From: JANSWP01 sp041941305
Lineage (GTDB): Bacteria; Bacteroidota; Bacteroidia; Chitinophagales; Saprospiraceae
Assembly (NCBI GenBank): GCA_041941305.1
Contig: JBGTQJ010000002.1
Span: 290,307-354,306 of the forward strand
DNA length: 64,000 bases
Direction: 5' to 3'
In this document: one piece after another, positions 1 to 8,943 of the stretch
Numbering within the stretch: the first letter of the stretch is position 1
How the letters are laid out: every line of letters starts with the position of its first letter
Position numbers and translations under genes: made by a program
Notes under the pieces: model-generated
Databases searched by the model: none
What the model was told of the DNA's origin: nothing
Seen by the model: the letters and a program-made list of their open reading frames with translations, nothing else

Positions 1-677
1 AGTTTTACCCTGGTTGGAAAAAAGTAAATTTAATACCTCGCGGGGTTGATATTGAAGAATTCTCTCCAAATACTGAAGCCAGGGTGCAATTGCGAAAAAA
101 AATGAACCTTTCTCCAGAACATCGCTTAATAATTTGTGTGGCAAATCTGGTGCCTGTAAAAGGAATAGAAGTATTGATTGAATCTTTTCAGCAGGTAGCT
201 CCAAGGTTTTTTGATGCTTCCTTAATTATTGCCGGAGAAGATAACAGTGAATATGCGAAGGCCTTGAAAAAAGAAGTCAGCCTTTCAAAAATACAATCGC
301 GCATTTTATTCACAGGTAAAGTGTTAAATGTTTCTGATTATTTGAATGCTGCTAATATTTTTGTTTTGCCTACTTTAAATAAAGGTCGTAAAGAAGGTTC
401 GCCAGTTTCCTTATTAGAAGCTATGGCTACCGAAAAAGTTGTGTTAGCTAGCAAAATACCTGGAATAAAAGATCAATTACAAAACTTTCCTGACCTATTG
501 TTTGAAGCTGGTAATGTGGCTCAATTAACCCAAAAACTTGAAGATTGGCTTTCAAGACCTGCCTCTTCTTTATTACAAACTGGGAATTTATTAAGAAAAG
601 AAGTGTTAGAACGATTTTCAATAGATAGGGAGGTAAGTAGGCACGAAAAAAAGTATTTAGCCACTGTCAGCAACTAA
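1..677 (+). CDS. Glycosyltransferase family 4, 5'-truncated by window edge
   Basis: The C-terminal, nucleotide-sugar-binding half of a GT-B glycosyltransferase. The frame is open from base 3. It reads IPRGVDIEEFSP, the usual GT4 inter-domain motif, upstream of the first possible internal start (GTG 84), so the gene begins outside the window and GTG 84 is not the true start. Downstream are KGIEVLIESF and the donor-binding segment EGSPVSLLEAMA (the E-x7-E type signature). It probably adds a sugar to a lipid-linked oligosaccharide at the cytoplasmic face of the inner membrane. It is the first gene of the long co-directional polysaccharide locus. Donor and acceptor cannot be told from sequence. 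Confidence 0.9.
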   Translation, partial: FYPGWKKVNLIPRGVDIEEFSPNTEARVQLRKKMNLSPEHRLIICVANLVPVKGIEVLIESFQQVAPRFFDASLIIAGEDNSEYAKALKKEVSLSKIQSRILFTGKVLNVSDYLNAANIFVLPTLNKGRKEGSPVSLLEAMATEKVVLASKIPGIKDQLQNFPDLLFEAGNVAQLTQKLEDWLSRPASSLLQTGNLLRKEVLERFSIDREVSRHEKKYLATVSN

Positions 678-696
678 GGTAAATCGAATTCCATCT

Positions 697-1746
697 TTGG
701 ATGGTTTCAGGGCTTTATCCATTTTATTGGTATTGATAGGACATTCTTTTCCAGTTATTAGACCAATTTCAAGCTTGGGCAATTTGGGTGTCCGTTTCTT
801 TTTTGTCATTTCAGCCTTTTTGATTGTTGGCATATTGTACAGAGATGTTCAAAAGGGGAGATTGAGCCTCAAAAGATTTTATTTTAAGAGGCTGATGCGC
901 ACTTTCCCAGCATTTTATGTTTTTTTAGGTTGTACGTTTCTTTTTCTTTGGTTTGTCGGTTGGTTTGAATGGGAGCAATTGTGGCGAGCCCCCGTTTATT
1001 TAGAAAATTATCACGCCAGAACAAACTGGAATGACATTCAATGGTTTGTAGGCCATTCCTGGTCTTTGGCAGTCGAAGAACAATTTTATATTTTAATTGC
1101 TATTGTATTTTTAGCATTTTACAAAAATGTTTATTCTGAAAAAACCATTGTCAAAATATTTCTTTTCATTCTTATTTTTTGTCCTGTCATTAGAGGAATC
1201 TATTTTCTAACGGATTGGCTACCAGAGGTCTTAGATACTTCCGTACACCGGTCATTTGAGACGGTTTGTGACGCTTTAGCGGTCGGTGGCATTTTATATG
1301 TAAAAAGAGAAGAGTTATTCAAAATGAAATGGTATCGCTTTTTTTTGGACAGGCCTTACCTATTATTTATTGTCATTTTTTTACTGACTACTTTGAACGG
1401 GAGTGAAGTAAGAAAAATGTTTGGTTACTCTCCAAGGTTCTTTTACAATATAGCGGGCATTACTATTATCAATATTTGCATTGCTATTTGTCTGGACAGT
1501 TTTATTAGAAATCCTCAAAAAGACAAGTTTGCCAGATTTTTAAACCATCGGATAATGATAACTATTGGCTTGTGGAGTTATTCCATATACCTCTGGCAAC
1601 AGCCCTGGTTATTTCACGGTTGGGAATCTGCTCTGCCTTTTAGAATAATTGGTCTGTTGTTTTGCTCTGTCCTATCTTATTATCTGGTAGAACTTCCCTG
1701 TCTTCGATGGCGTGATAAAAAGGTCAAACAACTGAATTTTAATTAG
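697..1746 (+). CDS. Acyltransferase family 3 (OafA/NolL-like) membrane O-acyltransferase
   Basis: An integral membrane acyltransferase (about ten TM segments) that normally O-acetylates sugars of O-antigen or exopolysaccharide. The N-terminus has the family motif DGFRALSILLVLIGH with the conserved Arg and His. Start is uncertain: TTG 697 falls inside the family's RIPSLDG motif, whose first residues are encoded just upstream in the same frame (685-696). The frame is open back to a stop at 658-660, so initiation may be at CTG 664 or ATT 688. It follows the GT4 gene with almost no gap and is adjacent to the asparagine-synthase-like gene. There is no SGNH tail, so this is the short form of the family. 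Confidence 0.88.
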   Translation: MDGFRALSILLVLIGHSFPVIRPISSLGNLGVRFFFVISAFLIVGILYRDVQKGRLSLKRFYFKRLMRTFPAFYVFLGCTFLFLWFVGWFEWEQLWRAPVYLENYHARTNWNDIQWFVGHSWSLAVEEQFYILIAIVFLAFYKNVYSEKTIVKIFLFILIFCPVIRGIYFLTDWLPEVLDTSVHRSFETVCDALAVGGILYVKREELFKMKWYRFFLDRPYLLFIVIFLLTTLNGSEVRKMFGYSPRFFYNIAGITIINICIAICLDSFIRNPQKDKFARFLNHRIMITIGLWSYSIYLWQQPWLFHGWESALPFRIIGLLFCSVLSYYLVELPCLRWRDKKVKQLNFN

Positions 1747-3183
1747 TTGGAGCAAAAATCAAATATTATTGAAAAGACGTTGAAGGTTCCCATTATACCG
1801 GATCAACCGACGTTTTACAGGGAACCAAATGCATCAAAAGGAAGAACTTTAGCCCTAAAGTCAATTTGTTTATATACTGCCTTTGGATTTTTCCTAGATC
1901 AGGATACCTTTTACAAGGAGGAAAAAACACTCCGACCTGGTGCAACATATCAGTTTAATGATAATAACCAAATTGTAGAAGAAAAATCATGGTTTAAATG
2001 GTACTATAGTCCAAGGGAAATTACTTTTGAACAGGCTTTAGAGGAATATGCTCTTCTTTTTGAAAAAATAACGACTTCTTTACTCAAACCATATCATAAT
2101 ATTATCCTTCCGCTTTCCGGGGGACTGGATAGTCGAACTCAAGCAGCAGTATTGAAAGGAAATAGTAATGTTTTTACTTATTCATATGAATTTGCAGGAA
2201 GTTTCAATGAAACTAAATATGCCATAGAAATTTCAAAACGGGAAGCATATAATTTTAAGGCATATACTATTCCCAAATCATATTTGTGGGATAATATAGA
2301 ACAACTTGCCACTTTAAACGGCTGTTATTCTGAATTCACTCATCCACGCCAAATGGCAATTTATGATGAATTTAAAGATATGGGGGATGTTTTTTTTCTG
2401 GGACATTGGGGAGATGTTTTATTTGATGACATGCATGTGTCAGAGGAATTGAGTTTTGAACAACAAGTGGATAAACTATTGAAAGGGGTAGTTAAAAAAG
2501 GCGGATTAGAATTAGGAACGGCTCTTTGGGAAGCATGGGGACTTGTAGGTAGTTTTAAATCCTACTTGAGAGAACGAGTCGAAAGTTTGTTATCAAATAT
2601 TGACATAGATAATGTGAATGCAAGGGTTCGTGCTTTCAAATCTCTTTATTGGGCTCCAAAGTGGACATCTATCAATCTTTGCATTTTTTCAGCCCACCAC
2701 CCTATTGTACTACCTTATTACTCAAATGAAATGTGTGAGTTTATTTGTAGGATTCCGGAACGCTATTTGGCAGGAAGGCAAATGCAAATTGCTTATATCA
2801 AAAACAAAGCACCTGAATTAGCCTCTATACCCTGGCAAGATTTTGATCCATGCAACCTTTATAATTATCATGATTATTATACATTGAAATACTTCCCCTT
2901 CAGAGCCTTAAGGAAAATTCGACGATTGACACAAGAAAAGATTTTAAATAAAAAGTTGATTTTGAGAAATTGGGAGAATCAATTTCTAGGAGTTGAAAAT
3001 GATTTGAAACTACAGAATTGGTTATTTGAAACAGCGTCCTTTAAGGAATTAGTACCTACCGCAATTGTTAGAGATTTTTATAATAAATTCAAATCTGATG
3101 ATCCTGTACGATTTAGTCATTCAGTAAGTATGTTATTGACACTTGCAGTTTGGAGCAAATTATTTTGGAAGAAAGACAAATGA
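1747..3183 (+). CDS. Asparagine-synthase-like protein lacking the N-terminal Cys nucleophile
   Basis: It contains the AsnB C-terminal ATP-pyrophosphatase domain, with the PP-loop SGGLDSR at about residue 125, followed by the GHWGDVLFDD region. The first 110 residues look like a degenerate glutaminase-type domain (LRPGATYQF) but do not start with Met-Cys, so glutamine hydrolysis in cis is unlikely. Such proteins in polysaccharide loci are thought to amidate or otherwise activate carboxyl groups of sugars; that is inference here. The TTG start directly follows the previous stop codon. A complete AsnB homologue lies at 7072, so the two are not redundant copies of one architecture. Confidence 0.8.
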   Translation: MEQKSNIIEKTLKVPIIPDQPTFYREPNASKGRTLALKSICLYTAFGFFLDQDTFYKEEKTLRPGATYQFNDNNQIVEEKSWFKWYYSPREITFEQALEEYALLFEKITTSLLKPYHNIILPLSGGLDSRTQAAVLKGNSNVFTYSYEFAGSFNETKYAIEISKREAYNFKAYTIPKSYLWDNIEQLATLNGCYSEFTHPRQMAIYDEFKDMGDVFFLGHWGDVLFDDMHVSEELSFEQQVDKLLKGVVKKGGLELGTALWEAWGLVGSFKSYLRERVESLLSNIDIDNVNARVRAFKSLYWAPKWTSINLCIFSAHHPIVLPYYSNEMCEFICRIPERYLAGRQMQIAYIKNKAPELASIPWQDFDPCNLYNYHDYYTLKYFPFRALRKIRRLTQEKILNKKLILRNWENQFLGVENDLKLQNWLFETASFKELVPTAIVRDFYNKFKSDDPVRFSHSVSMLLTLAVWSKLFWKKDK

Positions 3184-4370
3184 TAAATAAAAAACACATT
3201 GGATTGGTTCTTCCCAAAGCTCCAGGGTATTCAGAAACTTTTTTTTACTCCAAGATTCGAGGCTTGATAAATAATGGTCAAAAGGTTACGCTCTTTGTAG
3301 GAGAAAAAAATTCTGAACCTTTTGGTTTGTGTGAAGTGATAAAAGCACCACCAGTTTATAGAAATATGCTATTAAGAATATCCACATTTATTTTTTTTTT
3401 TCTAAGAATAAGTATTCAAGCGCCTCGGGTAGTCTTATCGTTTATTCATCTAGAGCGAGCGGATGGACACTCCTGGCGTAGGGCTTTCGAAAATTTGTAC
3501 CTCAATAGCCACATTCTCAATAAAAAACTAGATTGGTTGCATTTTGGTTTTTCTACGATGGCTATTCGCCGAGAAAATGTAGCACAGGCCATTGGAGCGA
3601 AAATGGCCACGAGTCTTCGAGGTTTTGATATTTGTATATACCCCTTAAAACATCCAAATTGTTATTCAAAGCTATGGCAAAAGGTTGACAAGGTGCATAC
3701 GATTTCAAATAGCCTTTTGGATATGGCAAAAGATTTAGGATTGGGGGCTGAAAAGAAATGGGAGAAAATTACGCCAGCAATAACCACTACGCACTTTAAT
3801 AACCCTCAAAAAAGCAAATCATTCCAAAACCCAATTCAAATATTGACCATTGCCAGACTGCATTGGGTGAAGGGTTTAGAACATACGATTGAAGCCCTGG
3901 CGCTTCTTAATCAACAACAAATTAAATTTAATTATACGATTATTGGTGGTGGCATTGAATTTCAACGATTGAGTTTTGCAGCCTTACAATTGGGAATATC
4001 AAAATCAGTCAATTTTATTGGAAAAACGAGTCATGAGAAGATTAAGCAATATTTGCAAAAAGCAGATATTTATTTACAATATAGCCTCCAGGAGGGATTT
4101 TGTAATGCGGTTTTGGAAGCACAGGCAATGGGTGTACTTTGTATTGTTTCCAATGCTGGAGGTCTTCCTGAAAATGTACTCCATGAAAAAACGGGTTGGG
4201 TCGTTCCAAGGCGAGAACCAGATTCTTTAGCCAACCAGATCCTGAAAGTATTGAATACAGAAAGAAGTCAGCTGGAATTCATCCAGGAAAATGCCCGAAT
4301 CCGAGTAGAAAAGGAATTCAGTTTAGAAAAACAGGAAGAGGATTTTTTACAGTTTTATGAAGGTAATTAA
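3180..4370 (+). CDS. Glycosyltransferase family 4
   Basis: A 396-residue GT-B enzyme. The N-terminal acceptor domain starts IGLVLPKAPGYSETFFYSKI. The C-terminal donor domain has LTIARLHWVKGLEHTIEAL and the signature EGFCNAVLEAQAMG followed by SNAGGLPE. ATG 3180 is preferred over an upstream TTG at 3150, because it makes the usual ATGA overlap with the preceding stop and removes ten non-homologous residues. It is probably translationally coupled to the asparagine-synthase-like gene. It acts on the cytoplasmic face in repeat-unit assembly; sugar specificity is unknown. Confidence 0.92.
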   Translation: MINKKHIGLVLPKAPGYSETFFYSKIRGLINNGQKVTLFVGEKNSEPFGLCEVIKAPPVYRNMLLRISTFIFFFLRISIQAPRVVLSFIHLERADGHSWRRAFENLYLNSHILNKKLDWLHFGFSTMAIRRENVAQAIGAKMATSLRGFDICIYPLKHPNCYSKLWQKVDKVHTISNSLLDMAKDLGLGAEKKWEKITPAITTTHFNNPQKSKSFQNPIQILTIARLHWVKGLEHTIEALALLNQQQIKFNYTIIGGGIEFQRLSFAALQLGISKSVNFIGKTSHEKIKQYLQKADIYLQYSLQEGFCNAVLEAQAMGVLCIVSNAGGLPENVLHEKTGWVVPRREPDSLANQILKVLNTERSQLEFIQENARIRVEKEFSLEKQEEDFLQFYEGN

Positions 4371-5415
4371 GATATTTTCAGATATTTCTGATTATCAAAA
4401 AAAGCACAGGGAAGACCTACACCCTTTACTGAAACCATTTGTAGGGAAGGGGAAAGATTTCGATGATGCCTCAAGAATTAAAATGTATGGAATATCTGAA
4501 AAGGAGATTTGTTTAACAAGTCAAATTGAAGAGGCTGATGTCGGACTTATAGCAATGTCCTGGAATTTTTATATAGAAAATAACCTGACTTCAAAAGCGA
4601 TTGATTTTATCAATCTTTTGAAATCAAAAGGGTTAAGAGTATTTACCTGGAATGCAGGAGACGAAGGGGTAAAACTACCTTTTCTTAAGGGAGTTGTTGT
4701 ACAGCGTCAGAGTGGATATCGTTCGAAATTACCTTCCTGGCATCAAGGAATGCCGGTTTTCTTTGGTGATCCAATTAAGAGGTTTTTCGATAAAGAAGAA
4801 GTTTTTTTGCAGGAAAAACAACACAAACCTGTCATAGGGTTTTGTGGGCAAGCAAAAGGAAGTCTTGTAAAATACCTTTTCGATATTGCTCGCACCAGTT
4901 ATCGCAATATCAAATTTTATACAGGACTATCGTATCTGGAACCCCAAACCATTTACCCATCTACCTTGCGTAGGGCACGCATTTTAAAAAAGGTTGAAAA
5001 AGATACTCAGTTAGAGCCAAACTTTATTATTAGGTCCAAATATCGTGCAGGAGCAAAATCCAGAGAAGAAAAAAAGAAAACGACTTTGGAGTTTTACGAC
5101 AATATGGTTCAGTCAGATTATATACTATGTATGAGAGGTGGCGGAAATTTTTCGGTTCGCGTATACGAAGCTTTGGCGATGGGTCGGATTCCTATTTTTG
5201 TAAATACTGATTGCTTATTACCCTTTTCCCAACAAATTGATTGGAAAAAACACATGGTGTGGGTGGAAGAAAAGGAGATCCCGAAAATTGGAGAAATCGT
5301 ACTGAATTTTCATAATAATCTTTCAAATACTGATTTCCAGAATCTACAATTACTAAACCGAAAACTTTGGTTGGAAAAGTTATCTTTTAAAGGATTTTTT
5401 AAATCACTTTTTTGA
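4357..5415 (+). CDS. Exostosin-family (GT47-like) glycosyltransferase
   Basis: The C-terminal half carries the exostosin signature: MVQSDYILCMRGGGNFSVR followed by EALAMGRIPIFVNTD. These are the donor-binding residues typical of GT47 proteins related to eukaryotic heparan and plant xyloglucan transferases. It starts 14 nt inside the preceding GT4 gene. Bacterial members occur scattered in O-antigen and capsule loci and often transfer galactose, glucuronate or similar sugars, but the substrate here is unknown. There is no signal peptide, in keeping with cytoplasmic assembly. Confidence 0.8.
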   Translation: MKVIKIFSDISDYQKKHREDLHPLLKPFVGKGKDFDDASRIKMYGISEKEICLTSQIEEADVGLIAMSWNFYIENNLTSKAIDFINLLKSKGLRVFTWNAGDEGVKLPFLKGVVVQRQSGYRSKLPSWHQGMPVFFGDPIKRFFDKEEVFLQEKQHKPVIGFCGQAKGSLVKYLFDIARTSYRNIKFYTGLSYLEPQTIYPSTLRRARILKKVEKDTQLEPNFIIRSKYRAGAKSREEKKKTTLEFYDNMVQSDYILCMRGGGNFSVRVYEALAMGRIPIFVNTDCLLPFSQQIDWKKHMVWVEEKEIPKIGEIVLNFHNNLSNTDFQNLQLLNRKLWLEKLSFKGFFKSLF

Positions 5416-5427
5416 CTCCATTTGCTT

Positions 5428-6225
5428 ATGTTTTATAAAAATATTTTTAGCAGATTTTTATTTAGAAAGAACCTTTTTCGACGGATACAGATGCGTTTGG
5501 GGATTATGAAGAGAAAGCTAGAACGAGATGAAATTGAAGATTTACATTCCCTATTTTCAAATGCAAACATTGAAGTTTTTAATATTATAGATGGTGGAGC
5601 GAATATTGGATTTGTTACCTGGCAATTTTTAAAATATTTTCAGAATGCAACTATTTATAGCTTTGAACCAAATCCTACTGTTTTTGAAACTCTAGAAAAT
5701 TCATACAAGAATGAAAGAAATGTAGTGCTGCACCGGAAAGGGATTGCTGAAGAATCTGGAGAATTATTGTTTAATGTTAATAAAAACTCAGGCGTATCTT
5801 CATTTCTCAAACCCAACCAATATCATAGTTCAAATTTAGCTAAGCGAGCTTTGCCTCCTATAAAAGTCCCAGTGGTTAGATTAGAGCAATTTTTTAGAGA
5901 TAACAATATTCCACTTGTTGATATATTGAAATTAGATGTAGAAGGGTTTGAATTAAATGCGTTAAAAGGGGCTAAATCCTATTTGAAAGAAGGAAAAATA
6001 AAGGTGATCACCTTAGAAGTAAATTTTATACCTGTTTATGAAGACCAACCTTTAATCAATCATATCATTAATTACTTACATGGCTTTGAATATTCTATTT
6101 ACAATATTTACGGCTTTTATGAAACCCCTATCAAACAAGCGATTTTTGGGAATTTGACTTTCTTGTCGAAGCCCTTTAGAGAAGAACTCCAAAAAGAATA
6201 TGGAGAGAAAAAGTGTGGATGGTAA
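5428..6225 (+). CDS. FkbM-family methyltransferase (first of a tandem pair)
   Basis: A class I SAM-dependent methyltransferase of the FkbM type. Motif I is IIDGGANIGFVTWQF, followed by SFEPNPTVFETL and the family hallmark LKLDVEGFELNALKGAK. FkbM proteins O-methylate sugars or polyketides, so it likely makes a methylated sugar in the surface glycan. ATG 5428 is preferred to TTG 5422, two codons upstream. It is followed by a second FkbM gene and separated from a broken third copy by about 6 kb. The N-terminus is basic and may associate with membrane or acceptor. Confidence 0.88.
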   Translation: MFYKNIFSRFLFRKNLFRRIQMRLGIMKRKLERDEIEDLHSLFSNANIEVFNIIDGGANIGFVTWQFLKYFQNATIYSFEPNPTVFETLENSYKNERNVVLHRKGIAEESGELLFNVNKNSGVSSFLKPNQYHSSNLAKRALPPIKVPVVRLEQFFRDNNIPLVDILKLDVEGFELNALKGAKSYLKEGKIKVITLEVNFIPVYEDQPLINHIINYLHGFEYSIYNIYGFYETPIKQAIFGNLTFLSKPFREELQKEYGEKKCGW

Positions 6226-6255
6226 AAATCTTCAAGACCTTGTTTTGTCAACTTT

Positions 6256-7050
6256 ATGAGCAAGCTGAAAAAGAGATTTAAGAGATTTATTATCAGTATA
6301 ATTGGAAGAAAAGAGTTTCAAAAATTCTTCGAATGGATGCATTTTCTTTCATTGAAAGGAATGAATTATGGAGAAGCAAATAATCCCAAACATTCTGGCG
6401 AATTGAATTTGTTGAAACTGTTGAAAAGAAATTTTCATGGTTCTGAGGTGACTATTTTAGATATAGGGGGAAACATGGGACAATACGCCCTGTTGGTAAA
6501 AAAAGTATTTGGTGATACAGTTAACCTTTATAGTTTTGAACCCTCTGGAAAAGCCTTTGATAGGCTCAAAAAAAATAGTCTGAAGTATAACTTCCAGGCT
6601 TATAAATTTGGATTCAGCAACCTGGAAAAAGAGATTCAGCTATTTGGCTCTGAGTCAGGAGGGGTCATTTCTTCTGTTTATCAGCTTACTCAAGACGATG
6701 GAGTTGTTTTTGAACCCATTGAAAAAATTGAGGTGAAAATATTGGATAAATTTTGTCAGGAAAATCTCATTGAACACATTGATTTTCTGAAAATTGATGT
6801 AGAAGGACATGAACTTGAAGTGTTAAGAGGAGCCCAGAACATGCTTCAAGAAGGGAAGATAGACTATATCCAGTTTGAATTTGGCTCACAAAATATTGCT
6901 TCCAAAGCATTTTTGTCAGATTTCTTCAACCTGTTAGATAAATATAATATTTACAGAGTTCTACAAAATGGAATATTCCAAATTCAATACAATTATCGAT
7001 ACGAAATATTCCTCACCTCAAATTATTTTGCAATTCGGAAAAACTTGTAA
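6256..7050 (+). CDS. FkbM-family methyltransferase (second of a tandem pair)
   Basis: A 264-residue SAM-dependent methyltransferase. It has ILDIGGNMGQYALLVKKVFG (motif I), YSFEPSGKAFDRL and the FkbM block LKIDVEGHELEVLRGAQ. It differs clearly from its upstream neighbour outside the motifs, so the pair is not a recent duplication. It probably methylates a different sugar hydroxyl or a different residue of the repeat unit. It lies 30 nt downstream of the first FkbM gene and 21 nt upstream of asnB, so it is co-transcribed. Confidence 0.88.
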   Translation: MSKLKKRFKRFIISIIGRKEFQKFFEWMHFLSLKGMNYGEANNPKHSGELNLLKLLKRNFHGSEVTILDIGGNMGQYALLVKKVFGDTVNLYSFEPSGKAFDRLKKNSLKYNFQAYKFGFSNLEKEIQLFGSESGGVISSVYQLTQDDGVVFEPIEKIEVKILDKFCQENLIEHIDFLKIDVEGHELEVLRGAQNMLQEGKIDYIQFEFGSQNIASKAFLSDFFNLLDKYNIYRVLQNGIFQIQYNYRYEIFLTSNYFAIRKNL

Positions 7051-7071
7051 TAAAATATAAACATTCCAATC

Positions 7072-8943
7072 ATGTGTGGAATCTCAGGATTTTTTAATTC
7101 ACAAGGCAAAACGATAAACAGGAACTATCTGGAACGATTTGGCAAAATACAAAGCCATCGGGGGCCAGATAATACAGGTTATTATTATGCCGAAAACATT
7201 GGATTCTGTCATAATCGCCTTAGTATTATCGACGTATCTGAAAACGGGAATCAACCTTTTCAAAATGAACGGTATACTTTAATTTATAATGGAGAGATAT
7301 ACAACTTTCAGGAGATTCGAGGACAATTAGAAAAACTTGATGTCGTTTTTCAGTCTACATCAGATACAGAAGTATTGTTTTATGCATTGATACATTTTGG
7401 AGTCGAGAAAACCATCCAAACCATTAAGGGAATGTTTGCTTTTGCATTCTTTGACTCTGACGAACAACAACTCTTTCTTGTAAGAGATAGGATTGGTATC
7501 AAACCCTTGTTTTATTGTATTCAAAACGATACGTTATTTTTTGCTTCTGAATTTAAAGCATTGGTTTCAGAATTGCCTTTAGAACTAGACGAAATTCGGG
7601 CTCTTTATTCTACTGTAGGGGTGTTAGAGAAATCAAGATATGAAACGATTTTTAAAGATGTTTTCCAAGTTCCCCCAGGAGCTTATGTCTGTTTTGATAA
7701 GTCTGGCTTGAAGAGGAAACAATATTTTAAATTGAGTGATCTGATTGAGGAGCAAGCCTATTCTCTTAGGAAAAAAGCTGGCTTCAAAAACAATCTTGAA
7801 GAATTTCACCAGCTTTTCGATCAGGCTATCCAACGAATGTTGATAAGTGATGCACCTATGGGGGCTTATGTAAGCGGAGGTATAGATTCAAGTTTAATTG
7901 CAACTTATGCAGCAAAACATGCGACAGGAGATTTTAAACTTTTTACGGCTAATATCCTTGGGAAATATTCTGAATTTGGAGATGCTCAATTATTGGCCAA
8001 GTCTATTAATAAGGAATTATATGATTATCCTTTTCAACCAGAATTTTTTACTAGAGATTGGACAAAAGTTACCTGGCATTATGAATCTCCCATAGTTGTG
8101 CATGCCAATGCAGTTCCGTTTTCAAACGTTTCTGGCTTGGCTCGTCAACTAAAAGTAAAAGCCGTGCTGACTGGTGAAGGTTCAGATGAAATGTTTTTGG
8201 GGTATCCAAAACTTTTGACGAGACGTTATAATAATTTGATTCAGGCTCCCTTCAATCTTTTAAATCATTTATATGGATTAATTCCTCCATTAAAACGTTA
8301 TGTACAAGGAGGTGGAACAGCTGGAATAGAAGGACTATTTGAAAAAGCCACTCAAAACTTTACCAGAGATTTGATCAGGAATGAGGGAATGAAAAAACTC
8401 GAATTTATTCCTCAGAAAGTCCGGAAGGAGCATTATTTGAGCCTTCAAATGTTGAATGAAGGGATTGTTTCATTACTTTGGCGAAACGACCGAATGGGTA
8501 TGATTCATTCTATTGAGGCTCGATTTCCGTTTTTAGATGAAGACGTCTTAGAGTTTGCAGTCAATCTTCCTTCTGAGAATAAAATTGGTAGAACATCGCG
8601 GTTTCACAATTTTAAGCATCCTTTTCTGATAGACAAAAAAATAGTTCGAAGTTTAGCAGAAGATAAACTGCCAAATAGTCTGGTTTATAAGAAAAAAAAC
8701 GGATTCCCATTATTTGGACTTCAATATCTTAGAACGGAACCCAGTTTTTTTAGAGAAGGATTTGTATCTGAATTGTTGAAATTAAATAGCCAACTACAGG
8801 TTGATTTTTTCACTACAGGATTTAATTCCTACCACATTGCCAAATTTGCAGCACTTGAAGTATGGGGAAGATTATTTGTTTGGAAAGATTCGATAGAAGC
8901 AGTAAATCATCATGTTAATTCTCATGTAAAAATGGCTGTGTAA
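7072..8943 (+). CDS. asnB: Asparagine synthase (glutamine-hydrolysing) type amidotransferase
   Basis: Full-length 623-residue class II amidotransferase. It starts MCGISGFF, giving Cys2 as nucleophile after Met removal, with SHRGPDNTG and the glutaminase motifs YNGEIYN and SDTEVL. The synthetase domain has the PP-loop SGGIDSS at about residue 267 and LTGEGSDEMFLGY. The chemistry is glutamine-dependent amidation via an acyl-adenylate. Inside a polysaccharide operon such homologues (WbpS-like) probably amidate a uronic acid rather than aspartate; this is inference from context. It overlaps the next gene in TAATG. Confidence 0.93.
   Translation: MCGISGFFNSQGKTINRNYLERFGKIQSHRGPDNTGYYYAENIGFCHNRLSIIDVSENGNQPFQNERYTLIYNGEIYNFQEIRGQLEKLDVVFQSTSDTEVLFYALIHFGVEKTIQTIKGMFAFAFFDSDEQQLFLVRDRIGIKPLFYCIQNDTLFFASEFKALVSELPLELDEIRALYSTVGVLEKSRYETIFKDVFQVPPGAYVCFDKSGLKRKQYFKLSDLIEEQAYSLRKKAGFKNNLEEFHQLFDQAIQRMLISDAPMGAYVSGGIDSSLIATYAAKHATGDFKLFTANILGKYSEFGDAQLLAKSINKELYDYPFQPEFFTRDWTKVTWHYESPIVVHANAVPFSNVSGLARQLKVKAVLTGEGSDEMFLGYPKLLTRRYNNLIQAPFNLLNHLYGLIPPLKRYVQGGGTAGIEGLFEKATQNFTRDLIRNEGMKKLEFIPQKVRKEHYLSLQMLNEGIVSLLWRNDRMGMIHSIEARFPFLDEDVLEFAVNLPSENKIGRTSRFHNFKHPFLIDKKIVRSLAEDKLPNSLVYKKKNGFPLFGLQYLRTEPSFFREGFVSELLKLNSQLQVDFFTTGFNSYHIAKFAALEVWGRLFVWKDSIEAVNHHVNSHVKMAV

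Noticed and set aside
3150..3179. Upstream TTG start for the GT4 gene at 3180
   Set aside because: Adds ten residues inside the previous gene; ATG 3180 with ATGA overlap fits the family.
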